Origin: Streptomyces sp. NBC_01439
GTDB taxonomy: Bacteria > Actinomycetota > Actinomycetes > Streptomycetales > Streptomycetaceae
Direction: 5' to 3'
Assembly (NCBI RefSeq): GCF_036227605.1
Contig: NZ_CP109487.1
Span: 5,889,501-5,953,500, forward strand
DNA length: 64,000 nucleotides
The notes under the pieces are model-generated. The model was not told the DNA's origin and made no database searches. It worked only from the letters and a program-made list of their open reading frames with translations. The first letter of the stretch is position 1. The number at the start of each line of letters is the position of its first letter. The translations under genes were made by a program, and so were the position numbers. This document shows positions 1 to 8,516 of the stretch, one piece after another.

Positions 1-53
1 CCGATCTTCCCGCCCGCTCCCCGGAATCGCCCGATGTGCGGGATCATGGCGGC

Positions 54-614
54 ATGACCGAGGTGTCCTCCCTCACAGGGCGGCTGCTCGTGGCCACCCC
101 CGCCCTCGCGGACCCGAATTTCGACCGCGCGGTCGTGCTGCTGCTCGACCACGACGAGCAGGGCTCCCTCGGCGTGGTCCTGAACAGGCCGACCCCTGTG
201 GGCGTCGGCGACGTCCTGCTGCCCTGGGCGCCCCTCGCGGGTGACCCCGGTGTGGTCTTCCAGGGCGGGCCGGTGGCCATGGACTCCGCCCTGGGCGTGG
301 CGGTGATCCCGGGCGAGGAGGGGCCGCTCGGCTGGCGCCGCGTGTACGGGGCGATCGGACTGGTCGACCTGGAGACGCCGCCGGAGCTGCTGGCCGCGGC
401 CCTGGGGGCCTTGCGGATCTTCGCGGGCTACTCCGGTTGGGGCCCGGGGCAGCTGGAGGCGGAGCTGAGCGAGGGCGCCTGGTACGTGGTCGAATCGGAG
501 CCCGGGGACGTGTCCTTCCCGGATCCGGAGCGGCTGTGGCGGGCGGTGCTGCGCCGCCAGCGCAGCGAGCTCGCGATGGTCGCCACCTATCCGGACGACC
601 CGTCGCTGAACTGA
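54..614 (+). CDS. YqgE/AlgH family protein (UPF0301)
   Basis: Small cytoplasmic protein of 186 aa in the conserved YqgE/AlgH family. Its biochemical role is not settled; proteobacterial members have been linked to regulation, but that does not transfer reliably here. Family hallmarks visible are the N-terminal GRLLVATPALADPNFDRAVV segment, HDEQGSLGVVLNRP, FQGGPV, and the later GYSGWGPGQLEAEL block. The in-frame ATG at 36 is possible, but the ATG at 54 (MTEVSSLTGRLL) matches the usual family N-terminus and is preferred. It is the first gene in the window, so its promoter may be cut off. It lies 29 bp upstream of the DUF3039 gene. Confidence 0.9.
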   Translation: MTEVSSLTGRLLVATPALADPNFDRAVVLLLDHDEQGSLGVVLNRPTPVGVGDVLLPWAPLAGDPGVVFQGGPVAMDSALGVAVIPGEEGPLGWRRVYGAIGLVDLETPPELLAAALGALRIFAGYSGWGPGQLEAELSEGAWYVVESEPGDVSFPDPERLWRAVLRRQRSELAMVATYPDDPSLN

Positions 615-643
615 CGGGCGCGGGGTTAAGTACCCTGGGTTCC

Positions 644-928
644 ATGAGCACTCTTGAGCCCGAGCGCGGGACTGGCACGGGGACCCTCGTAGAGCCGACG
701 CCGCAGGTGTCGCACGGTGACGGCGACCACGAGCGCTTCGCCCACTACGTCCAGAAGGACAAGATCATGGCGAGCGCGCTCGACGGGACCCCCGTCGTCG
801 CGCTCTGCGGCAAGGTCTGGGTACCGGGCCGGGACCCGAAGAAGTACCCGGTCTGCCCCATGTGCAAGGAGATCTACGAGTCCATGGGCCCCGGCGGGGA
901 CAAGGACAAGGGCGGCAAGGACAAGTAG
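644..928 (+). CDS. DUF3039 family protein
   Basis: Protein of 94 aa matching the actinobacterial DUF3039 type, function unknown. The core reads HERFAHYVQKDKIMASALDG followed by PVVALCGKVWVPGRDPKKYPVCP and MCKEIYE. Three cysteines (ALCGK, YPVCPMCKE) form a CxxC-like arrangement that could bind a metal; this is inference. The C-terminus is a lysine/glycine/aspartate tail. The ATG at 644 is preferred to upstream in-frame starts because those would overlap the YqgE gene. A hairpin terminator follows at 991-1025. Confidence 0.85.
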   Translation: MSTLEPERGTGTGTLVEPTPQVSHGDGDHERFAHYVQKDKIMASALDGTPVVALCGKVWVPGRDPKKYPVCPMCKEIYESMGPGGDKDKGGKDK

Positions 929-990
929 TCCTCCCTCCCCGCCCCACTTCCGTGGGGCTTCGCGGGACTTCACGGGATTTCGCAGGACCG

Positions 991-1025
991 AGACCCCCGG
1001 TGCGCGTCAGCGCGTCCGGGGGTCT
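991..1025 (+). terminator. Rho-independent-like terminator after DUF3039 gene
   Basis: AGACCCCCGG pairs perfectly with CCGGGGGTCT around a 15-nt GC-rich loop, followed by TTTG. A smaller GCCCCAC/GTGGGGC hairpin at 941-958 precedes it. It separates the DUF3039 gene from the hexosaminidase gene. Confidence 0.65.
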
Positions 1026-1053
1026 TTGCCGTGTCCGCGCGGAGCGTTAGGGT
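1026..1053 (+). promoter_or_regulatory. possible promoter for GH20 gene
   Basis: TTGCCG at 1026-1031 and TAGGGT at 1048-1053 with a 16-bp spacer resemble a housekeeping promoter. This would give a leader of about 70 nt before the ATG at 1129. The -35 overlaps the T-tract of the preceding terminator. No DasR-type dre box is visible here. Confidence 0.35.
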
Positions 1054-1128
1054 CGGCGCGACGAGCGCCCTGCGGAACGAGCGTTGCGCAGGACGCAACA
1101 CGCGCACGCAGTCGTGAAGGGCTGACGC

Positions 1129-2766
1129 ATGGACCTGATCCCCGCACCCCAGGTCGTCCTGCTCGACGACGGCGGGCGCCGCTTCGCGTTCGGGCCCGAG
1201 CCGGCCTTGGAGGCCGGGCCGGGAGCCGCGGCGGTCGCGCGCTGGCTGCGGCGCGAACTGGGCGCGGCCACCGGCTGGGAGCTGCCCGCCGCCGGGACCG
1301 GCGAGACCGCCGAACTGCGGCTGCGCGTCGACCCGGACGGCGCCGCGGACCCGCGGCCGGAGGCGTACCGCATCGAGATCGGCCCGGACGGGGCGGAGCT
1401 GACGGGGGCGACGGCCGCCGGCCTCTTCTGGGCCGCCCAGACGCTGCGTCAGCTGCTGGGGCCCGACGCGTACCGCAAGGCGCCGCTGCCCGGCCGGGCG
1501 TGGAGCTTGCCGTACGCCTCCGTCGCGGACGGCCCGCGGTTCGGCTGGCGCGGAATGATGTTGGACGTGGCCCGGCACTTCATGCCCAAGGACGGCGTGC
1601 TGCGCTACATCGACCTGCTCGCCGCACACAAGCTCAACGTGCTGCACCTGCACCTGACCGACGACCAGGGCTGGCGGATCGAGATCGAGCGCTACCCGCG
1701 GCTGACCGAGGTCGGCGGGTGGCGCCCGCGCAGCCGGTGGGGCCACCGGGCCTCGCCGCTGTGGAACGAGACCCCGCACGGCGGGTACTACACGCAGGAC
1801 GACATCCGCGAGATCGTCGCGTACGCCGCCGAGCGGCACGTCCGGGTGGTCCCGGAGATCGACGTACCGGGGCATTCCCAGGCCGCGATCGCCGCGTACC
1901 CCGAGCTCGGCAACACCGACGTGGTCGACACCGCGGCGCTCGGGGTGTGGGACGACTGGGGGATCACCGAGAACGTGCTCGCGCCGACCGAGGCCGTGCT
2001 GCGCTTCTACGAGGGGGTCTTCGAGGAGCTGCTGGAGCTGTTCCCGGTCGAGGTCTCACCCTTCGTGCACGTGGGCGGGGACGAGTGCCCCAAGACGCAG
2101 TGGAAGGCCTCCGCGGTCGCCCAGGAACGGATCCGCGAACTGGGCGTGGACGGGGAGGACGGGCTGCAGGCGTGGTTCGTCCGCCACTTCGACGGCTGGC
2201 TCGCCGCGCGCGGGCGGCGGCTGATCGGCTGGGACGAGATCCTGGAGGGCGGGCTCGCCGAGGGGGCCGCGGTGTCCTCGTGGCGCGGCTACGCGGGCGG
2301 GATCGCCGCCGCCGAGGCCGGGCACGACGTGGTCATGTGCCCCGAGCAGCAGGTGTACCTGGACCACCGGCAGGCGGGCGGTGCGGACGAACCGGTGCCC
2401 ATCGGGTACGTGCGCTCGCTCGAGGACGTATACCGCTTCGAGCCGGTGCCGCCGAAGCTGTCGCCGGAGGCCGCCGCCCACGTGCTGGGCGCGCAGGCCA
2501 ATGTGTGGACCGAGGTGATGGAGAACCGGGACCGGGTCGACTACCAGGTGTTTCCGCGGCTGGCGGCCTTCGCCGAGGTGGTGTGGTCGCGGCAGCCGGA
2601 GCCCGAGGAGCGCGACTTCGCGTGGTTCGAGGGGCGGATGTCCGCGCACTATGCGCGGTTGGCCGCGCAGGGGGTCGATTACCGGCCGCCGGGCGGCCCG
2701 TTGCCGCGGCAGCGGCGGCCCGGGGTGCTGGGGCGTCCGATCGAGGGCGCGCCCCCGAACGTGTGA
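1129..2766 (+). CDS. beta-N-acetylhexosaminidase, GH20
   Basis: Glycoside hydrolase of 545 aa that removes terminal N-acetylhexosamine from chitin-type oligosaccharides, fitting with the GlcNAc PTS genes elsewhere in the window. An N-terminal GH20b-like domain (about 1-140) precedes the TIM barrel, which opens FGWRGMMLDVARHFMPKD. Family motifs are HLHLTDDQGWRIEI, PEIDVPGHSQA and HVGGDECPKTQW; D318-E319 are the expected catalytic Asp-Glu pair of substrate-assisted catalysis. Aromatic barrel residues include GWDEIL, VWTEVM and VVWS. No signal peptide is evident at the chosen ATG, so the enzyme looks cytoplasmic. It would then act on imported oligosaccharides. Confidence 0.93.
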   Translation: MDLIPAPQVVLLDDGGRRFAFGPEPALEAGPGAAAVARWLRRELGAATGWELPAAGTGETAELRLRVDPDGAADPRPEAYRIEIGPDGAELTGATAAGLFWAAQTLRQLLGPDAYRKAPLPGRAWSLPYASVADGPRFGWRGMMLDVARHFMPKDGVLRYIDLLAAHKLNVLHLHLTDDQGWRIEIERYPRLTEVGGWRPRSRWGHRASPLWNETPHGGYYTQDDIREIVAYAAERHVRVVPEIDVPGHSQAAIAAYPELGNTDVVDTAALGVWDDWGITENVLAPTEAVLRFYEGVFEELLELFPVEVSPFVHVGGDECPKTQWKASAVAQERIRELGVDGEDGLQAWFVRHFDGWLAARGRRLIGWDEILEGGLAEGAAVSSWRGYAGGIAAAEAGHDVVMCPEQQVYLDHRQAGGADEPVPIGYVRSLEDVYRFEPVPPKLSPEAAAHVLGAQANVWTEVMENRDRVDYQVFPRLAAFAEVVWSRQPEPEERDFAWFEGRMSAHYARLAAQGVDYRPPGGPLPRQRRPGVLGRPIEGAPPNV

Positions 2767-3061
2767 CAACTGGGTGACGTTGGCGACCCGAACCGAAAGG
2801 GAACGGCAGCGGAACTCTGCCTCAATTTCCTCTCATGCGGGGAAAATCGGGCAATTGGGGAGGAGGGTCGTCGAAGGCGGCGCGACAGGGCCCCACGGCC
2901 CGTACGGGGCACCGCGCCCGGGGTCGGACGCAGGGGGCGGACCCTCGCGCCGGGCGGCCCGGAAGATGTGCCAGAGTTGCCACGTCCCGGCGGTGAGCAC
3001 GTACCGTACGGCGGAACAGGCGTGAGCGCCGGAGCCGGGACATCGGGAAGGGGCAGCTGGG

Positions 3062-3970
3062 TTGACCACGCACGCACCGCACGCACTGGACTCACCTCAG
3101 GGGCCGCAGGGCCCGCAGGCGGCGCAGTCCGTGACGCTGCCGGCCTCGCTCGACGAGGCCGTGGCGGCGCTCGCAGCCATGCCCGCCGCCGTGCCGGTCG
3201 CGGGCGGCACCGACCTGATGGCCGCGGTCAACGCCGGGCTGCTGCGGCCCGCCGCACTGGTGGGCCTGGGACGGATCAACGAGATCCGCGGCTGGCAGTA
3301 CCAGGACGGCCACGCGCTGCTCGGCGCGGGCCTCACGCACGCCCGGATGGGACGGCCGGATTTCGCCGCTCTGATCCCCGCGCTGGCGGCCGCGGCCCGG
3401 GCCGCGGGCCCCCCGCAGATCCGCAACGCGGGCACCCTCGGCGGCAACATCGCCACCGCCGCGCCCACGGGCGACGCGCTGCCCGTGCTGGCCGCGCTGG
3501 AGGCCGTGCTCGTCATCGTCGGCCCGGTCGGGCAGCGGGAGATCCCGGTGTCGCACCTGCTGGCCGGGCGGGAGATGCTGCGGCCCGGTGAGCTGATCGG
3601 CTTCGTGCGGGTGCCGCTGCTGCACGCACCGCAGGTGTTCCTGAAGGCCACGGGGCGTACCGGGCCGGGTCGTGCCGTGGCGTCCGTGGGGCTCGTCCTG
3701 GATCCCGCGCGCCGGGGCGTGCGCTGCGCCATCGGTGCGGTCGCTCCGATGCCGCTGCGGCCGCTGGAGGCCGAGCAGTGGGTGGCCTCGCTGATCGACT
3801 GGGACGGCGGGCGGACCTTGGCCCCCGAGGCGCTGGAGGCCTTCGGCGAGTACGTCGCGGCGGCCTGCGTGCCCGACCAGGGCGAGCCGGTGGCTCCCGG
3901 AGTACTGCATCTGCGGCGGACGGTGGCCGTGCTGGCGCGCAGGGCCCTGGGGAGGGCACTGACCTCATGA
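3062..3970 (+). CDS. molybdenum hydroxylase FAD-binding subunit (CoxM/XdhB type)
   Basis: FAD subunit (302 aa) of a three-subunit molybdenum hydroxylase of the xanthine dehydrogenase/CO dehydrogenase superfamily. It would pass electrons from the 2Fe-2S clusters to an acceptor. The FAD-binding signature is PVAGGTDLMAAV and the second is RNAGTLGGNIATAAPTGDALP; the C-terminal CO_deh_flav_C-like domain begins around ATGRTGPGRAVASVG. The start is TTG at 3062, preceded by GGAAGGGG; no better in-frame start is visible close by. Its stop overlaps the next ATG (ATGA), so translational coupling to the iron-sulfur subunit is likely. Substrate unknown. Confidence 0.88.
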   Translation: MTTHAPHALDSPQGPQGPQAAQSVTLPASLDEAVAALAAMPAAVPVAGGTDLMAAVNAGLLRPAALVGLGRINEIRGWQYQDGHALLGAGLTHARMGRPDFAALIPALAAAARAAGPPQIRNAGTLGGNIATAAPTGDALPVLAALEAVLVIVGPVGQREIPVSHLLAGREMLRPGELIGFVRVPLLHAPQVFLKATGRTGPGRAVASVGLVLDPARRGVRCAIGAVAPMPLRPLEAEQWVASLIDWDGGRTLAPEALEAFGEYVAAACVPDQGEPVAPGVLHLRRTVAVLARRALGRALTS

Positions 3971-6006
3971 GCGAGAACGAGAACGAGAACGTGACCCAGG
4001 GGAACGGCACGGCGGGCTGGGGCTGGGAACCGGTCCCGCAGGGCGGCGAGTACGACTCGGACGCCACGGCCTTCGTGAAGCTGCCGCAGGACATGCTGGA
4101 CGCGCTCGGCACCGGGGAGCCGCTCGCGGCGCCCGGACACGGCTACGTGCCGCCGCCGATGATCGTGCCGCTCGGCCCGGCGAGCACGGATCCGGCGGCC
4201 ACGGGGACGTGGACGCTTCCGGTGCAGTGGCCGGACGCGGGCGGCACGGCGCAGGCCGGTCCGACGGGCGGCGCCGGTGCCGCCGGTACGGGTCAGGGCC
4301 CGGGCTCCGGGTCGGTGGGCGGGCCGATTCCGGCATCGATCCCGATCCCGGCGTCGGTCGCGGCGACGTTCGCGGAGGCGGAACCGGAGCCGGAGCTGCC
4401 GGTGACCGATCCGAGCGCGACGGCCGAGTGGCGGTTCCCGGAAGCGGTGCACGAGCCCGAACAGGCCGGCGGTTCGGCGACCGGACAGTGGGCCGTCCCC
4501 GAGTACTCCGAATTCCCCGAGCAGTCGAACGACTACCGGTCGGGCGGGCTGGACGCCGACTGGAGCCAGGCACCGGCGACGCTGCCGGGCGGTGCCCCGG
4601 CGCCGTGGGCGTACCTGACGCAGCAGCCGACCGGGACCCCCGACGCGGACGCCGCTGCCGGTGTGCTGCCCGGCACGGACGAGGCCGCCGCCGCTTCGGC
4701 CGCCGCTGCCGTGACCGCGCAGGCCGCCGCGGGCCGCGGGCCGCGGGTGCTGGGCGGACCCGGGGTGGGCACCGCCCTGCCCGAGGGAGAGCCGGTGCAC
4801 CAGGCCCCGCACGACATCGAGGCCGCGCACGGCCCGGCGGCGGAGCAGGCCGAGGGCGCCAGGGCCGCGGACCACGCGGGACAGGGCGAGTACGACGGAC
4901 AGGGCGAGTACGCGGGGCACGCGGTCCAGGAGGAGTACGCCGGGCCGGGCGAATACACCGGGTACGCGGAGCAGGCCGGGTACGCCGAGCCGGCCGCCAC
5001 CTCCGCCGCCGACCAGCCGCCGACGGCCGACGCCGGCCTGGACCTCTTCGGCGGGGTGCGCGCCCAGGCGCCGGCCGCCGGGTCCGCACAGCCCGCCGGC
5101 ACCGACGGCCACGGCTTCACGGCGTTCGGCCACGCGCCGGAGCCCGGCCCCCGGGCCGCGCACGAAGCTGGGTACGAGGCCGCGCACGGGGCGGAGCACG
5201 AGGCCGCGCACGAAGCTGCGTACGAGGCGGAGCCGATCGCCGCGGAATCCGACCCCGGGAACGGGGATGGGCCGGCCGCGCAGAAGCCCCCGACCGACCC
5301 CGTGCCGCACGCGGACACCGCCGACAACGAGGGCGCACTCCCGGACGGGGGAACCGGCGAAGGTCTCCCGACCGAGGTGGCGACGTACGAGGAAGAAGCG
5401 GACGCCGGGGCCGTCGCCCATCACGAGCACCCGTCGGCCTCCTACGTCCTGCGCGTCAACGGCGCCGACCGGCCCGTCACCGGCGCCTGGATCGGCGAGT
5501 CCCTCCTGTACGTGCTGCGCGAGCGCCTCGGCCTCGCGGGCGCCAAGGACGGCTGCTCGCAGGGCGAATGCGGCGCCTGCGCCGTGCAGGTCGACGGCCG
5601 GCTCGTCGCCTCCTGCCTGGTACCGGCCGCCACGGCCGCCGGCAGCGAGGTCCGCACCGTCGAGGGCCTCGCGACGAACGGGGAACTCTCGGACGTCCAG
5701 CAAGCGTTGTGCAAGTCGGGTGCGGTGCAGTGCGGGTTCTGCGTACCCGGCATGGTCATGACCATCCACGACCTGCTGGAGGGCAATCACGCCCCCAGCG
5801 AGCTGGAGACCCGTCAGGCCCTGTGCGGCAACCTCTGCCGCTGCTCCGGCTACGCGGGGGTCGTCGACGCCGTGCGCGAGGTAGTGGCCGAGCGCGAGGC
5901 GGCGGCCGCGGAGCCCGCGGCCCCGGGCGCAGGTGCACCGGAGACGCGCATCCCGCACCAGGCAGCGCCCGGCGAGGGCGGCATCCACCACGGAGGCACG
6001 GCGTGA
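3967..6006 (+). CDS. 2Fe-2S subunit of molybdenum hydroxylase with long disordered N-terminus
   Basis: 679-aa protein whose last ~180 residues form a normal two-cluster iron-sulfur subunit. The plant-type cluster has C530, C535, C538 and C550 (GCSQGECGAC...SC). The second cluster has C589-x2-C592 and C624-x-C626 (QCGFC, LCRCSG). The usual family length is 150-180 aa. Here about 490 residues rich in Ala, Gly, Pro, Glu and Asp precede the ferredoxin fold, with degenerate repeats such as GEYDGQGEYAGH and HEAGYEAAHGAEHEAAHEA. The start overlaps the FAD-subunit stop (ATGA), and the stop overlaps the Mo-subunit GTG, so the extension is translated unless an internal start is used. The extension's role is unknown. 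Confidence 0.88.
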   Translation: MSENENENVTQGNGTAGWGWEPVPQGGEYDSDATAFVKLPQDMLDALGTGEPLAAPGHGYVPPPMIVPLGPASTDPAATGTWTLPVQWPDAGGTAQAGPTGGAGAAGTGQGPGSGSVGGPIPASIPIPASVAATFAEAEPEPELPVTDPSATAEWRFPEAVHEPEQAGGSATGQWAVPEYSEFPEQSNDYRSGGLDADWSQAPATLPGGAPAPWAYLTQQPTGTPDADAAAGVLPGTDEAAAASAAAAVTAQAAAGRGPRVLGGPGVGTALPEGEPVHQAPHDIEAAHGPAAEQAEGARAADHAGQGEYDGQGEYAGHAVQEEYAGPGEYTGYAEQAGYAEPAATSAADQPPTADAGLDLFGGVRAQAPAAGSAQPAGTDGHGFTAFGHAPEPGPRAAHEAGYEAAHGAEHEAAHEAAYEAEPIAAESDPGNGDGPAAQKPPTDPVPHADTADNEGALPDGGTGEGLPTEVATYEEEADAGAVAHHEHPSASYVLRVNGADRPVTGAWIGESLLYVLRERLGLAGAKDGCSQGECGACAVQVDGRLVASCLVPAATAAGSEVRTVEGLATNGELSDVQQALCKSGAVQCGFCVPGMVMTIHDLLEGNHAPSELETRQALCGNLCRCSGYAGVVDAVREVVAEREAAAAEPAAPGAGAPETRIPHQAAPGEGGIHHGGTA

Positions 6007-8348
6007 GCGGGCAGGACGCGGCGACGGCGACGACAACGGTCAACACCACCGTGACGGCCATGGCCGCCCCGGGCACCGAGGCCTCGGAACAGCAGGTCCC
6101 GCGCGGAATCGGGGCCTCCGTCCTGGCCACGGACACCCGCGCCAAGACCGAGGGCACCTTCCCGTACGCCGCCGACCTGTGGGCCGAGGGCCTCCTGTGG
6201 GCCGCCGTGCTGCGCTCGCCGCACGCCCACGCCCGGATCCTCTCCATCGACACCACGGCCGCCGCCGAGATGCCCGGCGTCCGCGCCGTCGTCACCCACG
6301 CCGACGTGCCCGGCACCACCACGCACGGCCGGCGGATCGCCGACCGGCCGGTGTTCGCGCACGACGTCGTACGCCACCACGGCGAGCCCATCGCCGCCGT
6401 CGCCGCCGACCACCCCGACACCGCACGGCTCGCCGCCGCCGCGATCGCGGTCGAGTACGAGCTCCTCGACCCGGTCACCGACCCCGAGCAGTCCTTCGGC
6501 GCCCCCGCCCTGCACCCCGACGGCAACCTGATCCGGCACATCCCGCTCCGCTACGGCGACCCGGAGGCCACCGGCGACGTGGTCGTCGAGGGCCTGTACC
6601 GGATCGGCCGCCAGGACCCCGCCCCCATCGGCGCCGAGGCCGGTCTGGCCGTGCCGCGCCCCGACGGCGGCGTGGAGCTCTACACCGCGTCCACCGACCC
6701 GCACATCGACCGCGACCTGGCCGCCGCCTGCTTCGGACTGGATCCGGAGCGCGTGCGCGTGGTCGTCACCGGCGTGCCGGGCGCGACGGCCGACCGCGAG
6801 GACGCCGCCTTCCAGCTCCCGCTCGGTCTGCTGGCCCTGCGCACGGGCTGCCCGGTCAAACTGGTCGCCACCCGCGAGGAGTCCTTCCTCGGCCACACCC
6901 ACCGGCACCCGACCCTGCTGCGCTACCGCCACCACGCGGACGCGGAGGGCCGCCTCGTCAAGGTCGAGGCGCAGATCCTGATGGACGGCGGCGCGTACGC
7001 CGACTCCTCCTCCGAGTCCCTGGCGGCGGCGGTCGCCTTCGCCTGCGGCCCGTACGTCGTCCCGCACGCCTTCGTCGAGGGCTGGGTGGTACGCACCAAC
7101 AACCCGCCGTCGGGCCACGTCCGCGGCGAGGGCGCCATGCAGGTGTGCGCCGCGTACGAGGGCCAGATGGACAAGCTCGCGGCCGCCCTCGGCATCGACG
7201 GGGCCGAGCTGCGCATGCGCAACGTCCTGGCGACGGGAGACCTGCTCCCCACCGGCCAGACGGTGACCTGCCCGGCCCCGGTGGCGGAACTGCTGCGCGC
7301 GGTCCGCGACTTCGAACTGCCCGCCCTGCCCAAGGACGCCCCGGAGGACGAGTGGCTGCTGCCGGGCGGCCCGGAGGGCGCGGGCGAGCCGGGCGCGGTA
7401 CGGCGCGGGGTGGGCTACGGCGTCGGCATGGTGCACATGCTCGGGGCGGAGGGCACGGACGAGGTCTCCACGGCCACGGTGAAGGTGGTGGGCGGCGCGG
7501 CCACGGTCATCTGCGCGGCCGTCGACACCGGCCAGGGCTTCGCCACCCTGGCCCGGCAGATCGTCCAGGAGGTGCTGGGCGTCGACGAGGTCGCCGTGGC
7601 CCCGGTGGACACCGACCAGCCGTCGGCCGGCCCGGCGGCGCACGGACGCCACACGTGGGTGTCGGGCGGTGCGGTGGAGCGGGCGGCGAAGATGGTCCGC
7701 ACCCAGCTCCTGCAGCCGATGGCCCACAAGCTGGGCATGTCGACGGAGCTCCTGCAGATCCAGGACGGCCGCATCACGTCGTACGACGGCGCGTTCTCGA
7801 TGTCGGTGGCGGAGGCAATGGCCGGCAAGGAACTCTGGGCGACGGCCCAGTGCCGCCCCCACCCCACGGAACCCCTGGACGCGGACGGCCAGGGCGACGC
7901 CTTCGTCGGCCTCGCTTTCTGCGCGGTCCGCGCGGTGGTGGACGTGGACATCGAACTGGGCTCGGTCCGGGTCGTGGAACTCGCGGTGGCCCAGGACGTG
8001 GGCCGCATCCTGAACCCCCGTCAGCTGGAGGCCCGTATCGAGGCGGGCGTCACCCAGGGCGTGGGCGCGGCCCTGACGGAGAACCTCCGCACGGTTTCCG
8101 GCCTGATCCGCCACCCGGACCTGACGGGGTACGCCCTGCCGACGGCGCTGGACGCCCCGGCGGTCCGCATCGTCAAGCTGGTCGAAGAGCGCGACGTGGT
8201 GGCCCCGTTCGGCGCGAAGGCGGCGAGCGCGGTCCCCGTGGTGACGACCCCGGCGGCGGTGGCCTCGGCGGTCCGCGCGGCCACCGGCCGCCCGGTGAAC
8301 CGCCTCCCGATCAGGCCCTCCGCGGCGGTGGGCGCGCCCAACTCATGA
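6003..8348 (+). CDS. molybdopterin-binding subunit of molybdenum hydroxylase (atypical active site)
   Basis: Large subunit (781 aa) carrying the molybdenum-pterin site. It contains the Ald_Xan_dh_C hammerhead domain (about 40-150: GIGASVLATDTRAKTEGTF, YAADL...AAVLRSPHAHARI) and the MoCoBD region (RGEGAMQVCAAYEGQMD, DTGQGFATLARQI). Near the C-terminus, family enzymes usually carry a GVGE-type motif that supplies the catalytic glutamate. Here the aligned stretch is FGAKAASAVPVVTTPAAVA, with alanine near residue 740 and no Glu. Catalysis may differ from xanthine dehydrogenase or be lost; this is inferred by eye. The GTG start overlaps the upstream TGA (GTGA), and the AGGCACGGC upstream is a weak ribosome site, supporting coupled translation. 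Confidence 0.87.
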   Translation: MSGQDAATATTTVNTTVTAMAAPGTEASEQQVPRGIGASVLATDTRAKTEGTFPYAADLWAEGLLWAAVLRSPHAHARILSIDTTAAAEMPGVRAVVTHADVPGTTTHGRRIADRPVFAHDVVRHHGEPIAAVAADHPDTARLAAAAIAVEYELLDPVTDPEQSFGAPALHPDGNLIRHIPLRYGDPEATGDVVVEGLYRIGRQDPAPIGAEAGLAVPRPDGGVELYTASTDPHIDRDLAAACFGLDPERVRVVVTGVPGATADREDAAFQLPLGLLALRTGCPVKLVATREESFLGHTHRHPTLLRYRHHADAEGRLVKVEAQILMDGGAYADSSSESLAAAVAFACGPYVVPHAFVEGWVVRTNNPPSGHVRGEGAMQVCAAYEGQMDKLAAALGIDGAELRMRNVLATGDLLPTGQTVTCPAPVAELLRAVRDFELPALPKDAPEDEWLLPGGPEGAGEPGAVRRGVGYGVGMVHMLGAEGTDEVSTATVKVVGGAATVICAAVDTGQGFATLARQIVQEVLGVDEVAVAPVDTDQPSAGPAAHGRHTWVSGGAVERAAKMVRTQLLQPMAHKLGMSTELLQIQDGRITSYDGAFSMSVAEAMAGKELWATAQCRPHPTEPLDADGQGDAFVGLAFCAVRAVVDVDIELGSVRVVELAVAQDVGRILNPRQLEARIEAGVTQGVGAALTENLRTVSGLIRHPDLTGYALPTALDAPAVRIVKLVEERDVVAPFGAKAASAVPVVTTPAAVASAVRAATGRPVNRLPIRPSAAVGAPNS

Positions 8349-8362
8349 CCGTGTGAACCCCA

Positions 8363-8374
8363 TTGCACGTGCAA
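8363..8374. promoter_or_regulatory. 12-bp perfect palindrome upstream of T7SS-associated operon
   Basis: TTGCACGTGCAA is fully self-complementary. It lies just upstream of the -35 element at 8383. Position and symmetry suggest an activator or repressor site; the cognate protein is unknown. Confidence 0.4.
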
Positions 8375-8382
8375 CCCCGGAC

Positions 8383-8411
8383 TTGGGCCTGTCGGTACCG
8401 GTCGCTAGAGT
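8383..8411 (+). promoter_or_regulatory. strong promoter of the 8.5-15 kb operon with paired GGTACC operators
   Basis: TTGGGC (8383-8388) and TAGAGT (8406-8411) are separated by exactly 17 bp. The -10 is a good streptomycete match. The 11-bp sequence TCGGTACCGGT occurs at 8392-8402, inside the spacer, and again at 8414-8424, just downstream of the -10. The two copies start 22 bp apart, about two helical turns. Such placement fits repressor binding on one DNA face. Confidence 0.6.
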
Positions 8412-8516
8412 GATCGGTACCGGTGTACGCGTACGCGCGGACACGGGTGCGAACGGGGACGGGGAGCGGCGGAGACGCCGCGACCACGGGGATGACGGGG
8501 AGTCGGGGAGGCCAAC

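Noticed and set aside
4209..6002. Long upstream extension of the molybdopterin subunit frame
   Set aside because: This part is an out-of-frame shadow of the iron-sulfur subunit, very Arg-rich, and the GTG at 6003 overlapping the upstream TGA is the normal start.
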